A stretch of DNA of 64,000 bases from NCBI RefSeq assembly GCF_001270265.1, contig NZ_LGAP01000027.1, positions 1 through 64,000 on the forward strand. The letters are read 5' to 3'. Under the pieces are notes generated by a model that did not search any database, was not told the DNA's origin, and was given only the letters and a program-made list of their open reading frames with translations. Shown here piece by piece: positions 1 to 8,470 of this stretch (the first letter of the stretch is position 1; each line of letters starts with the position of its first letter). This DNA comes from Ensifer adhaerens. Its GTDB lineage: Bacteria > Pseudomonadota > Alphaproteobacteria > Rhizobiales > Rhizobiaceae. The translations under genes were made by a program, and so were the position numbers.

Positions 1-1450
1 GTCCAGATAGGTCGTTGCGACGGACATTTGTTGCAGGATAGGCGGCTCAGGCGGGCTTTGCGAGGGTGAACAGCTTGAGGAGGTTGTGGGCGGTGCAGAT
101 CATGGCCCACTCGGCACGCACTTTTTCGACGCCCCGCAACAGGAACTGTCGGAAGCCGCGTGCCTGTTTGATCTGTCCGAACACCGGTTCCACCACTTGC
201 TTCCTCAATCGGTAGGGGGTTTCAAAGCCGCCGTCATCGATCTTCTTTCGCATTCGTTGGGTCAGCGGTCCGCCGGCCTTTCCGTTCGCGGTGGTCGGGT
301 GCTTGGCGCGTCCGGGCGCGACATAGCCGTCGATACCGTGTGCGTCGAGCGCTTCGAGATTGGCTTCGCTGCAGTAGCCGGAATCGGCCGAGGCCTGCTT
401 GGGCTTGGCGCCGAGATTGTTCTCGATGGCCTCGATCAGCGGCACCAGCTGGCCCTGGTCGTTGCCGCACTGCGTCAGGTCGTGGGCGACAATGACCTGG
501 GCATGGGCGTCCACGGCGGCCTGGGCGTTATAGGCCTGCACGAAGCCATCCTTCGACTTCATGATGCGGCTTTCCGGATCGGTGAAGTTGCGTTGCGCCT
601 TGGGATCGGGCTCCTCCGATGGCGCCGCCGCCGGTTTGCCCGGCTTCTTGCGGCCTTCGGCCTGGCGCTGCTTTTCTTTTTCGGCCTCGATCCGGCGCTC
701 TTCTTGCGCCGCCAACCTGGCCTCGGCTTCCAGCGACGCCATCGCCTGCTGGATCTTCGCCAGCCGCTTCTGCTTGTCGGCGGCCCAATCCGGCATCTCG
801 TCGCCGCGCTTGTCCTTGCCGAAAGTCGCGTCCTCCTCGGCATCCGCCGCCTCGGCCGCCGCCAGCATGCGGGCGACCTCGGCCTTCAATTCCGCCTCGC
901 GCTTCTTCATGCGCTCATAACTCATCGCCTTGTGTTTCGACGCGTTCGCCTTGATTTTCGTGCCATCCAGCGCGACATGGCCGAGCTTGACCAATCCCGC
1001 CGTCTCGCACAGCTTCAGAACCTGCACGAACAGCGCCTCGAGCGCCGTCAAATGCCGCTTGCGGAAGTCGCTGATCGTGCGGAAATCCGGCGCATCGAGC
1101 GCTACGATCATCACGAAATCGTTGCGCTCGCGGCAGGCCTTGGCAATCCGCCGCGACGAATACAGCCCGCTCGCATAACCGTGCAGCAGAAGCGCCACCA
1201 TCATCCGCGGGTCGAACGGCGGCTGACCGAGCCCGCTCACATAGCTGCCCGTGATCTCCTTGAGATCAAGGTTCTCACGCACCAGTTCAACGATGAACCG
1301 CGACACATGGTCCTTCGGCACGAAGTCCTGCACGCTCGGCGGAAGAAGCAGTGTCTGATCGATATTCCAGGGGCGAAAATATTTGCTCATGGCAAAAGAT
1401 TGAATCAGACTCGCACGCAATTGAACAGTGACTACTCGGACAGGCTCCTA
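1..1450 (-). mobile_element. IS1182-type insertion sequence (left end at or beyond window edge)
   Basis: The element is defined by an intact IS1182-family transposase. Its right end is placed near 1434-1450, where the minus strand reads a GAGCCTGTCCGAG-like terminus just upstream of the transposase start. I could not find the matching inverted repeat in the 46 bases left of the transposase stop, so the left end is either diverged or outside the window. No target duplication could be confirmed. Confidence 0.55.
47..1390 (-). CDS. IS1182-family transposase
   Basis: This DDE transposase moves its insertion sequence by cut-and-paste. The protein (447 aa from the MSKYFRPW start, ten codons inside the longest frame) begins with the N-terminal domain usual for IS1182 transposases. 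It continues with LDGTKIKANASKH (first catalytic Asp, about residue 142), a charged Lys/Glu-rich insertion, ADSGYCSE (second Asp), and VEPVFGQIKQARGFRQF, which supplies the catalytic Glu. Length is normal and no frameshift is visible, so it could be active. A long open frame on the opposite strand is a coding shadow. It marks the left edge of the window as mobile DNA. Confidence 0.93.
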   Translation of the reverse strand: MSKYFRPWNIDQTLLLPPSVQDFVPKDHVSRFIVELVRENLDLKEITGSYVSGLGQPPFDPRMMVALLLHGYASGLYSSRRIAKACRERNDFVMIVALDAPDFRTISDFRKRHLTALEALFVQVLKLCETAGLVKLGHVALDGTKIKANASKHKAMSYERMKKREAELKAEVARMLAAAEAADAEEDATFGKDKRGDEMPDWAADKQKRLAKIQQAMASLEAEARLAAQEERRIEAEKEKQRQAEGRKKPGKPAAAPSEEPDPKAQRNFTDPESRIMKSKDGFVQAYNAQAAVDAHAQVIVAHDLTQCGNDQGQLVPLIEAIENNLGAKPKQASADSGYCSEANLEALDAHGIDGYVAPGRAKHPTTANGKAGGPLTQRMRKKIDDGGFETPYRLRKQVVEPVFGQIKQARGFRQFLLRGVEKVRAEWAMICTAHNLLKLFTLAKPA

Positions 1451-1813
1451 GTCTAGCGTATGGTCCGGTTCGTCCGCCACAGCGTTCAAGAATAATCTGA
1501 TCCGCCGACTTCACTCGGATTTCAAGCTGTGGGCCCGCATGCTCCATCACGTCGATCGCCTTGAAGGCGGCCAGGTCAAGCCCTGTGTCTATCTAGCTTC
1601 ATGCCTCGCCCGCAGCGGTCTCGCTTTGTCTTCGGCGACTTCGAGGACACACTTCGATCGCCTCCGGCTGTCACGCCTGCGTTTTAGCTTCGGAGCGCCG
1701 GTATCGACAGCGGACATCGAGTACCCAAAATGCTTATCATACTCTGGCGTGAGACTGGAGAGATCATCGCCCACCAGTCTCCTTCGCCCGAAAGCCTTGA
1801 CCGGGCGCCACTC
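1451..1813. other. Gene-free stretch beside the IS, possible coding remnant
   Basis: No convincing intact gene lies here. On the minus strand, about 1455-1595 reads as a short protein-like stretch (LAAFKAIDVMEHAGPQ then LEIRVKSADQIIL) that starts after an in-frame stop and runs into the IS end. It may be the tail of a gene cut by the element. I do not recognise the family. Longer frames on both strands lack a sensible start and ribosome binding site. Confidence 0.35.
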
Positions 1814-2647
1814 TTAACGGAAGTGCGCGGCGTTATCGGCGATATAGTCAACAAATCGGCGAGGCGGGCGCCCTGTGAGGCGTGCGGTGTCCCCGCTATC
1901 GGCGCTTGTCCAGCCTTGGGCCACAGGGTAAAAGATCGACGCAAGCATCTGTGCATGCCCTTCCGAAAGCCCCAACTTTGCAGCAAAGTCGACGAAGGCT
2001 GCGGTGTCGACGGCTTCATAGCGGATGGTCCGGCCCAGCACTGCGGAAAGTATTTCGGCGGCCTCACTATAGGTGACGCTTTCGGCGCCCGTGAGCGTAA
2101 ACGCCTGTCCGTCATGGTCCGAAGTGGTCAAAGCGGCGACCGCAGCGTCTGCGATATCGCGTGCGTCGATCAAGCTCGTCCTGGCATCGCCAGCGGGTAA
2201 GGCAATCAACCCGTGACCGAGGATACCCTTGAGCCAATAGTGATGGAAATTGTCGAAGAACCAGTTCGGGCGCAGCAAGACATAGGGCGTGCCGGACTTT
2301 TCGACGAGCCTCTCAAGCTTGCGATAGGGTATGTCCTCGCTGGCATCGACGCCGATAGCCGTCTGCACAACGAGCTTTACACTGGCAGCAGCAGCGGCGT
2401 CGATGAAGCCAGCGAGCGCCAAGGGATCCGCTGTTCCGGTGGGAATCACGAGGTAGGCGGCGTCGACGCCGGCCAAAGCACCTTCAAAGGTTTCCGGCCT
2501 TGCGAAGTCGAGCGGGACTGAATTGTCCTGGCCGGTTGAGCCGCTCCGCGACGCCGCTTTTACACTGTGCCCCAGGGCCAGCAGTCGCGGGACCAGGTGC
2601 TGGCCCACTGTACCAGTCGCTGCAGTTACCAAAATCGTCTTTGTCAT
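1814..2647 (-). CDS. NmrA-like NAD(P)-binding oxidoreductase
   Basis: An atypical short-chain dehydrogenase of the NmrA/QorB type (277 aa), cytoplasmic. It either reduces quinone-like substrates with NAD(P)H or senses the dinucleotide. The N-terminus shows the glycine-rich Rossmann motif VTAATGTVGQHL at residues 6-17, followed by the ASRSG cofactor-binding turn. The YRKLERLVEKSGTPYVLLRPNWFFDN region is typical of NmrA-like proteins. The start at 2647 was chosen because GGAGG lies about 8 bases upstream, and the eight extra upstream codons have no such signal. It diverges from an AraC regulator across about 100 bp, which is the probable controller. The exact substrate is unknown. Confidence 0.85.
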   Translation of the reverse strand: MTKTILVTAATGTVGQHLVPRLLALGHSVKAASRSGSTGQDNSVPLDFARPETFEGALAGVDAAYLVIPTGTADPLALAGFIDAAAAASVKLVVQTAIGVDASEDIPYRKLERLVEKSGTPYVLLRPNWFFDNFHHYWLKGILGHGLIALPAGDARTSLIDARDIADAAVAALTTSDHDGQAFTLTGAESVTYSEAAEILSAVLGRTIRYEAVDTAAFVDFAAKLGLSEGHAQMLASIFYPVAQGWTSADSGDTARLTGRPPRRFVDYIADNAAHFR

Positions 2648-2748
2648 GATGGCCTCCATGTTGCGGTTCATATTTGCACTGGAGCTGGAAGACGAGCAAT
2701 GATAGAGGCGCTCGATAAGATTGCCGATCGTCTCACGAGGAGGACGCT

Positions 2749-3648
2749 GTGGACGTGCTCGATGACTGGCTGCGTATGTTCGCCCATCCTAAATATCGCC
2801 TGGCACGGAGCGTGACCTGCGGCCGCTGGGGCTTTCGACTCGAAGCCGGCTCGGCACTGGCCTTCCATTTGATCCGGCGAGGCAGAGCCTGGCTACGGAT
2901 CGACGGGCGTCCCACTACGCAGCTCAACGAGGGCGACCTGGTTGTCCTGAGCGATGGCGTTGCCCACGAAGTCGTCGACAGTCCGCAGACGTTGGCCGAA
3001 CCTGTCGAACAGTTCGCGCGCCGTAGCTTCGATGCGGCCGCGACTGGTGGAGCGACGGAAATCTTTTGCGGACAGTTTCGGCCTGATGCGATCCGCGCCC
3101 AGATCGGTGCGGCGGCCTTGCCGCCCTTTGTGCATCTCAAGGCAGCCGACATTGAGCACGACCGCGGAATCGTAGCGGTCTCGGCACTTCTGACAGCCGA
3201 ACTGGATAGCGATCGCCAGGGCAACGAAATGTTGGTCGAAAGACTGGCCGACGGCTTGCTGATTTACGTGCTGCGCAACGCCGCGGCACAGGCAGGGCAC
3301 GGCCCCGGCTGGCTGTCTGCGATGCATGACCCGCAACTGGCGCGGGTTTTCCGCGCCATTCACACCGCCCCACAGTCCGATTGGACAGTCGAGGCGATGG
3401 CTGGGCAAGCCGGACTATCTCGGGCGGCCTTTGCACGGCGCTTCACCGAACGGGTTGGCGACACGCCGCGGGGCTATCTTACAGCTTGGCGCATGACTTT
3501 GGCTGCACGGCGTTTCGAGGGCGGCAAGCTGCCACTCGGGCTCGTGGCGTCGGAGGTCGGATATCAGTCAGAGGCCGCGTTCAGCCGAGCCTTCAGGAAG
3601 TATCATGGCGTGCCACCCAGCAAATATCGCATCATTGCGGCCGCCTAA
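2749..3648 (+). CDS. AraC-family transcriptional regulator (cupin type)
   Basis: A 299-aa regulator with an N-terminal cupin-like sensor domain (residues 1-180, including HLIRRGRAWLRIDGRP and LNEGDLVVLSDGVAHEV) and a C-terminal double helix-turn-helix. The second helix-turn-helix shows LVASEVGYQSEAAFSRAFRK followed by the family tail GVPPSKYR. The GTG start has a GGAGG ribosome site eight bases upstream. It is transcribed divergently from the NmrA-like oxidoreductase gene and most likely controls it. This arrangement is common for members that respond to small electrophiles, but the ligand cannot be told here. The pair lies outside the operator-defined regulon further right. Confidence 0.9.
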   Translation: MDVLDDWLRMFAHPKYRLARSVTCGRWGFRLEAGSALAFHLIRRGRAWLRIDGRPTTQLNEGDLVVLSDGVAHEVVDSPQTLAEPVEQFARRSFDAAATGGATEIFCGQFRPDAIRAQIGAAALPPFVHLKAADIEHDRGIVAVSALLTAELDSDRQGNEMLVERLADGLLIYVLRNAAAQAGHGPGWLSAMHDPQLARVFRAIHTAPQSDWTVEAMAGQAGLSRAAFARRFTERVGDTPRGYLTAWRMTLAARRFEGGKLPLGLVASEVGYQSEAAFSRAFRKYHGVPPSKYRIIAAA

Positions 3649-3809
3649 CAGCCGGTTTCAAAACAACAGGTCGAGTTGCTCGGCCGCAACGCCGAGATCG
3701 TGACCCCGATCAAACGCACATTTCTGATGGGGATCAGCGCATCAAGCAGGGTCATGCACATCGTCTCGAATTCATCACGGCAGCGGGTCGGAAGCTGCCG
3801 TAAAACTGG
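3645..3809 (-). pseudogene. Possible C-terminal remnant of a Y-family DNA polymerase
   Basis: On the minus strand one frame reads LPTRCRDEFETMCM then TLLDALIPIRNVRLIGVTISAL before a stop that overlaps the end of the AraC gene. The VRLIGVTISAL segment resembles the end of the little-finger domain of DinB-type polymerases, where VRLLGVxLSxL is usual. No catalytic palm is present, and the frame has no start signal. This is a short, weak resemblance and may be chance. Confidence 0.3.
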
Positions 3810-3865
3810 TCAAAAGGGGAGCCTTGGGCACGAAGATTGTCGCTGCAACAACATGGAGCACAAGA

Positions 3866-4392
3866 ATGGAAATATCCGACCAGACAACATGCCTCGATCC
3901 CTACTTCGTTTCGTTCGAGGATAGCCTTTCGTCTCGGAACTACAAACCCGAGACCCTGTCGAACTATCGCTACCTGCTGCGTCGCTTCGGTCGCTTGCTC
4001 GACGCCGAGGGCATTGCGCCGTCGGTATTGACGCCGGGCCTTGCTGTCGAGTTAGGACGTCAGTTGCCGACCACGCCGAAGAGCCAGATCAAGATCCCTA
4101 ATCTTGCCAGGCTGTTCGGCGCGCATCTTATTGAAATCGGGGTGGCGACACGACCACCCCTGACGCCTACGCAAGCCGAACGCCAGGAACTGCTGGGCAA
4201 CGAATCCTATCTTCTGCGGCAGCGCGGCCTCAGTCCGCGCTCGGTCTATCATGGGCTCCGGTTCGCGGAACATTTCTCGATCATCGCTTCGGCGACAACA
4301 TGCACGACCCGCCGGCGCTGAACGCGCGGTATGTCGTGGCGTTCATTGAGCACCTACTCGCGCGCAAGCGCCCGTTCCGCGAAACAGTAAGA
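3866..4392 (+). pseudogene. Frameshifted, truncated tyrosine recombinase (integrase)
   Basis: The first 135 or so residues from the ATG at 3866 (GGAG about 8 bases upstream) match the N-terminal core-binding part of phage-type integrases: a SAM-like domain with YKPETLSNYRYLLRRF, then GLSPRSVYHGLRFAEHF. Near 4272-4280 the reading frame shifts. The continuation in the next frame is FLDHRFGDNMHDPP and ARYVVAFIEHLLARKRPFRE, as expected for this family, so a single-base indel explains it. The match ends at about 4390. The catalytic domain with the RHRH residues and the tyrosine is absent. The gene is dead, and it sits exactly at the left border of the catabolic region. Confidence 0.75.
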
Positions 4393-4498
4393 ATAGCTGG
4401 CCTCCGAGGGCGAGATTCAAGCGAATTTTGCTGCCAGTTTTTCCAGCCCATACACCGATCGGCGCGAAACTCAAGCTTCGGGCTTGTGGCAAGTTAGA

Positions 4499-4951
4499 CT
4501 AATCTGCCGCGGCCTTTAGTGGGATCGGTTGAACTTCGCCAGCGTCATCCAGGATCTCAAACCTGTAGCGACCGACAGCGTCGACACTGACGGAATACGT
4601 GAGGCGACTGCTGATATTGTTGTCGTCGTCGAAGGTCAGGATACGCGGCTTCAGTGCCGTTAGCTGGTTGTCATCCAAATATACCGAATTGCAGATGATC
4701 ACCTGATCGCCTGGCTGGCACGTGCGCGCGGCAGCGCCGTTGAGAATGCAGCACCTTGAGCCTCGTTCACCAAGAATGACATAGGTCGATATGCGAGCTC
4801 CCGAGTTCTTGTTCCAGATCTCGACAAACTCCATGGGAAGGAGACCAGCCTCTTCGCAGTGATCCGGGTCCAAGGTGATGGAGCCGTGATAGTTCAGATT
4901 GGCATCGGTTACCCGTATGCCGTGAAGCTTGCCGGCGACCAGCTTTCTCAT
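4499..4951 (-). CDS. panD: PanD-like aspartate 1-decarboxylase
   Basis: A pyruvoyl enzyme that decarboxylates L-aspartate to beta-alanine, normally for pantothenate synthesis. The self-cleavage site is visible as NYHGSIT with Gly23-Ser24, where Ser24 would become the pyruvoyl group. Lys8, Arg53, Tyr57 and Asn71 (in LNGAAAR) stand one residue earlier than the corresponding E. coli residues K9, R54, Y58 and N72. At 150 aa it is longer than the usual 126, with an extra acidic C-terminal tail. It lies 40 bp behind an alpha/beta hydrolase gene in one operon, under the island operator at 5912-5944. A role in a catabolic regulon rather than in vitamin synthesis is therefore likely, and the substrate could be a relative of aspartate. 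Confidence 0.85.
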   Translation of the reverse strand: MRKLVAGKLHGIRVTDANLNYHGSITLDPDHCEEAGLLPMEFVEIWNKNSGARISTYVILGERGSRCCILNGAAARTCQPGDQVIICNSVYLDDNQLTALKPRILTFDDDNNISSRLTYSVSVDAVGRYRFEILDDAGEVQPIPLKAAAD

Positions 4952-4991
4952 TTTCCCCTTCTCCTCTCGAAGTTCGGTCCGCTACCGCGAT

Positions 4992-5798
4992 TCATCGCTT
5001 TAAGAAGGCAAGGAGTTCCGCGTTGAATGCCTCTGCGTCGTACCAAGCGGGGTCGTGCCCGCTGTTCTCATAACATGTCAAATATGCGTTCGGCAGTTGT
5101 TGCGCATACCATTGCATTCCCTCTAAATGATAGTAGGGGGTGTGTCGGCCCGTCACGATCCACGAGGGGACTCTGATCTGAGGCAGAATGTCTCTCCAAT
5201 CGGTCACAAAATGGTCCACTAGGAGCTGGGCCACATGGCGATGATCGTAGCCGTCAAACGGATCTTCCGTCTCCTCTCCAAAAACTTCGCGTACATGAGG
5301 AGGACGCGCGGGTTCAAGATCTTGCCCAAAAGGGGTTCTGAAGGTGACTTGATCCCAAAATGTCGCCCAAGAGACGCCTTTGATCCCCCATTGCCAAGTC
5401 TCGTCGTTCATGATTTTCGGTGATTGATCGACTGCGACGAAGCGTGAAACGCCGTCAAATCCGGCCAGGCTGAACATAGCGAGAATAGCGTTCACACCGA
5501 ACGAATGGCCAATCAGGGTTACACCGTCCAACTTGAGCCCAACAATGAGCTCCTTGATGTCTAAGCCATGACGAGACATCCGTTGACCAAACAGGGGGCG
5601 ATCCGAACGACCATGATTTCGCTGGTCGATGGCGATGATCCGATATCCCGACTGAACGAGAAAATCCTTCTGGAAGTGCCAGTAGTTCTTGTCGGCGCTG
5701 TAGCCGTGAACCAGCATGATCACAGGTCCGGTGCCTTCATCGTCGTAAACGATGCGGACGCCATCAGAGGCGATGAATGTTTGGTTTTTGCCTGCCAT
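4992..5798 (-). CDS. Alpha/beta-hydrolase
   Basis: A 268-aa alpha/beta-hydrolase of the haloperoxidase/esterase type, probably cytoplasmic. The oxyanion region HGYSADKNYW (residue 31 on), the nucleophile elbow GHSFG with Ser99, and the late SGHDPAWY histidine complete a catalytic triad; the acid is probably the Asp/Glu near the VTGRHTPYYH strand. The start MAGKNQ at 5798 was preferred over the longer frame because homology begins there and a GGGA-like ribosome site precedes it. It is first in an operon with panD, and the operator pair 5912-5944 lies upstream. The bond attacked (ester, amide or lactone) cannot be told. Confidence 0.85.
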   Translation of the reverse strand: MAGKNQTFIASDGVRIVYDDEGTGPVIMLVHGYSADKNYWHFQKDFLVQSGYRIIAIDQRNHGRSDRPLFGQRMSRHGLDIKELIVGLKLDGVTLIGHSFGVNAILAMFSLAGFDGVSRFVAVDQSPKIMNDETWQWGIKGVSWATFWDQVTFRTPFGQDLEPARPPHVREVFGEETEDPFDGYDHRHVAQLLVDHFVTDWRDILPQIRVPSWIVTGRHTPYYHLEGMQWYAQQLPNAYLTCYENSGHDPAWYDAEAFNAELLAFLKR

Positions 5799-5911
5799 TT
5801 TGATTCCCTGCGTGTTGGCCTGACATGTTCTGCCTGCGTATGCGCGCTTCCCCGTCCTGTCCTTCGCGGTCCCGGAGACGCAAATTACTTCTCCTCCTAA
5901 GTCGTGCATTG

Positions 5912-5944
5912 TTCTTCCCAGTCTATTTATTGTACTTATGCGTA
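5912..5944. promoter_or_regulatory. Island operator pair A (hydrolase-panD promoter)
   Basis: TACTTATGCGTA at 5933-5944 is an imperfect copy of the island palindrome TACY-N4-RGTA. A weaker copy, TTCTTCCCAGTC, starts 21 bp earlier at 5912. The pair lies about 115-145 bp upstream of the hydrolase start. Confidence 0.65.
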
Positions 5945-5990
5945 CCTTTTGCAAGTCACCGATGTCAACGCTGGGGCGTTGCCGATGGGA

Positions 5991-6935
5991 TTAAATCACC
6001 GTCCCGAGACCAATCCGAACCGCGATGCCAACCATGGCACCTGCTATCGCCGGAGGTGTCGAACGAGCGATCTTTGGCCCAGTAGAAAGCAAGATCGCGA
6101 TCGTTACCAGGTTGAGCGAATGGACCAGAAATCCGATCGTAGCGTTGTCGAGGAGGACGCCGGGCATTGGCTTTTCCTGCGCTACCTGATGATAGAAACC
6201 GAGAAGTGCCGTGCTTCCCGCAAGGTAGTTCGTGATGGCGGGTGTGACGATCTCGGGAGACAAGCCCGCACTGCTCAAAATCGGGCGTAGCCAACCCGCC
6301 AGCATTGCAAACATGCCCATGTCCTGCATCCCGTAGACGAACACCAATGAAATCAGCAGCATTGGGATCACTCTGATGACAATGCTGATTGCCTCAACGC
6401 CGCTTGCTTCGATGGTTTTCAGGAACGAAGCAACCTGCGTGGCTTTTCCTTCGGCAGCGGCTGCGTCGCTGCCGGATGCGGCGAGTCGGCGGCCGAACCC
6501 GTAGTAGCAACAACTGGCTGCAACGAGCCCCCCCGCAATCGAGATCAAAAGATTCCCACCTGTATTGACGCCATAAGCTGCCATTGGAAAAATGGCGTTA
6601 GCGGGCGTGACCACGAGTACGGCGGCCAGTGTCGCTGCAACCTGTCTCTCGGGCGTACCTTGCCTTTCCATCCGCGCAAGAGTCGGCAACGGAGCGATGA
6701 AGCTCACTAAACTTGTTTGAATCAGCGCAACGGCGGAAAGTCCCGTCAATCCGAATGGTTTGAGTATTGGAGCTAAGAGGGCGATCAGCCTATCGATCAC
6801 ACCGTAGGTTTCGAGAAACCGCATCAAAACCATCATCACCACCATGATGGGAAGGAGGGTATAAAGCGAAACGTCCACCGCGACGCGCCCGGCGCGCAGA
6901 ACCAGTTCGATCAAATCTTGCATTGTGATTTTCAA
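5991..6935 (-). CDS. Nucleoside-recognition ('gate') domain membrane protein
   Basis: A 314-aa integral membrane protein made of two gate-type halves. The first covers LYTLLPIMVVMMVLMRFL through FGLTGLSAVALIQTSLVSFIAPLPTLARM. The second covers AISIVIRVIPMLLISLVFVY through ITNYLAGSTALLGFYHQVAQ. About eight hydrophobic segments are visible, with a polar stretch near residues 155-180 (GSDAAAAEGKATQ). Gate-domain proteins are found in nucleoside transporters, spore maturation proteins and iron transporters; the cargo here is unknown. It is divergent from the LysR gene at 7245, which probably controls it. No island operator was found in the shared spacer. Confidence 0.8.
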   Translation of the reverse strand: MKITMQDLIELVLRAGRVAVDVSLYTLLPIMVVMMVLMRFLETYGVIDRLIALLAPILKPFGLTGLSAVALIQTSLVSFIAPLPTLARMERQGTPERQVAATLAAVLVVTPANAIFPMAAYGVNTGGNLLISIAGGLVAASCCYYGFGRRLAASGSDAAAAEGKATQVASFLKTIEASGVEAISIVIRVIPMLLISLVFVYGMQDMGMFAMLAGWLRPILSSAGLSPEIVTPAITNYLAGSTALLGFYHQVAQEKPMPGVLLDNATIGFLVHSLNLVTIAILLSTGPKIARSTPPAIAGAMVGIAVRIGLGTVI

Positions 6936-7244
6936 TCTCGCTCGAGGATGTTGGTTCCTCCCTTGATCTGGAATCCTGAAAATACCTGTCGCCCTCGGCT
7001 CATTGGAAACCCTTTTTCGGCGCCTCCACGCCGCTAGGGCCTCTCAGCCAATGGCCGAGATATCCATGAATCTTCGACTTCAGTTACCGAGTGGGTTGTT
7101 GAGAACCTCGACCCAGCGCTCTCTCTGTCCGCTCAGAAGCCGTCTCCGAAATACTTGTCTCTGCGTTCATTTTTAGATTGAAAAGAGACGCAACGAAAAC
7201 GATAACCATTCAACCTCGCGTGAAGCGGAGCTTAACGTAGATCG
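6936..7244. other. Divergent promoter region, gate protein / LysR
   Basis: This 309-bp spacer holds both promoters. It contains a long-range inverted repeat (CTCGGCTCATTGG at 6994-7006 against CCAATGGCCGAG at 7048-7059, one base of slippage). No copy of the TACY-N4-RGTA island operator was seen, so these two genes probably lie outside the main regulon. No RNA gene was recognised. Confidence 0.5.
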
Positions 7245-8159
7245 ATGCCGAGACTATCTGTCCCGCTGAGTACACTTGAGATATTTGCGGAAGCCGGCCG
7301 CCTTCAATCGTTCCGGAAGGCCGGCGAAAGCCTCTCACTTTCGACAAGCGCCGTCAGTCAAGCCGTGCGGAAACTCGAAGGTCGCCTTTCATGCAGGCTG
7401 TTCGATCGCACCGGAAATGCCGTGACACTCAATACCCAAGGGGCGCGCTTGCTTCGTGAGGTCGAGATGGGAATCGAACATATGCGCCTCGGCCTGGACG
7501 CCATAACGGCATCATATGTGGCTCCGTTGTCTATCAGCAGCCCTCCCGGACTTGCTCCCCTGCTCACGCCGGTGATTCAGAGACTGATCGGTCAGGAAGT
7601 CTCGGACGTGCGGTTCGTGTCCGATGAAGTGCAGGACTTCAGCTCTCACCGGGAGTTCGATGTCTCTCTTTTCTACGGACGTCAGGCTGGTCAAAATCCC
7701 GGTGCAATCAGCTTAGGCGCTGACGTATTCACACCTGTATGCCGCCCTGACGTTGCGGCACTACTCGCAAATTCCGATCAACGGATAAGTGTTCCCCTTC
7801 TTGTGAATGAGACCGCCACGGTGACTTGGGACGACTGGTTGCAGGCAAACGGCATATCCGGTCGCAGTGCGAAGCGTCTTTACTTCAACCGCGCAGCGCA
7901 CATAATTTCTGCGCTCATCGATGGCGTGGGGATTGGCCTTGAGTCATTGCGCATCTTGTCGCCACAGCTGCAACGGGGCGAGCTCGTGCGCTGTCCGCTA
8001 GGCCCGGGCATCAACTTGCGTCACAATCTGACGTTTCTCTACGTGACGAATGACCCAGCGAGGAAAGAGCGCGCGGACCAAGCGGCTCAATTAATCCAAG
8101 AGTGTTGTTCGACCGACGAAGACGGTATCCTCAATCGGTTCAGAATACCGTCCTCATAG
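7245..8159 (+). CDS. LysR-family transcriptional regulator
   Basis: A 304-aa regulator of the GcvA-like branch. The winged helix-turn-helix occupies residues 5-65 (ETLEIF-type opening LSTLEIFAEAGRLQSF, recognition helix STSAVSQAVRKLE, wing LFDRTGNAVTLNTQGARLL). The remainder is a periplasmic-binding-protein-like effector domain. It is divergent from the gate-domain membrane protein, the classic LysR arrangement, so that gene is its most likely target. Start and length are normal. A GC-rich hairpin follows the stop. The co-inducer is unknown. Confidence 0.92.
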   Translation: MPRLSVPLSTLEIFAEAGRLQSFRKAGESLSLSTSAVSQAVRKLEGRLSCRLFDRTGNAVTLNTQGARLLREVEMGIEHMRLGLDAITASYVAPLSISSPPGLAPLLTPVIQRLIGQEVSDVRFVSDEVQDFSSHREFDVSLFYGRQAGQNPGAISLGADVFTPVCRPDVAALLANSDQRISVPLLVNETATVTWDDWLQANGISGRSAKRLYFNRAAHIISALIDGVGIGLESLRILSPQLQRGELVRCPLGPGINLRHNLTFLYVTNDPARKERADQAAQLIQECCSTDEDGILNRFRIPSS

Positions 8160-8188
8160 CGTAGCGTGGGCGGGCACTACCGGCGCCC

Positions 8189-8214
8189 GTGGGGCCCTTT
8201 TGGGCAGGCCCCAC
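8189..8214 (+). terminator. Hairpin terminator after the LysR gene
   Basis: An 8-bp perfect stem GTGGGGCC / GGCCCCAC with a 10-base loop lies 30 bp after the LysR stop. There is no long U run after it, so its efficiency is uncertain. Confidence 0.45.
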
Positions 8215-8438
8215 CGGAGCCAGTGGAATTGGCCTCGCGTCTCCACCGGCGTTCAGGCTGATGACGCCGTCGGGCCTGTTTCCGGAACTCGACACCGGGT
8301 TACAAGTTGGCTCAATGAACAGGCTTCCTCACTCCGCCATTGCCGCATTCCGTTGCGATCGGCTCTAGGGGTTCGGTAGTAGCAACCTTCTGCTGGTGAA
8401 ACGGTTTCAACGCCCCCTACCCGCCGGCCTTTTCAACA

Positions 8439-8470
8439 TTCTTTTGCGTATGTTTTTGCTTGACTGCGTA
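8439..8470. promoter_or_regulatory. Island operator pair B (enolase-superfamily gene)
   Basis: TTCTTTTGCGTA at 8439-8450 and CTTGACTGCGTA at 8459-8470 share the TGCGTA half seen in sites A and D1. They start 20 bp apart. Both are weaker than the consensus on their left halves. Confidence 0.5.

Noticed and set aside
86-1456. 456-codon plus-strand open frame
   Set aside because: It lies exactly antisense to the IS1182 transposase, whose motifs are clear; the frame shows arginine- and leucine-rich shadow composition.
1539-1817. 92-codon plus-strand frame beside the IS
   Set aside because: No ribosome site, no recognised homology, and it overlaps the end of the NmrA-like gene.
6936-7244. Island operator in the gate/LysR spacer
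   Set aside because: Only scattered TAC/GTA trinucleotides; no pair with 20-21 bp phasing.
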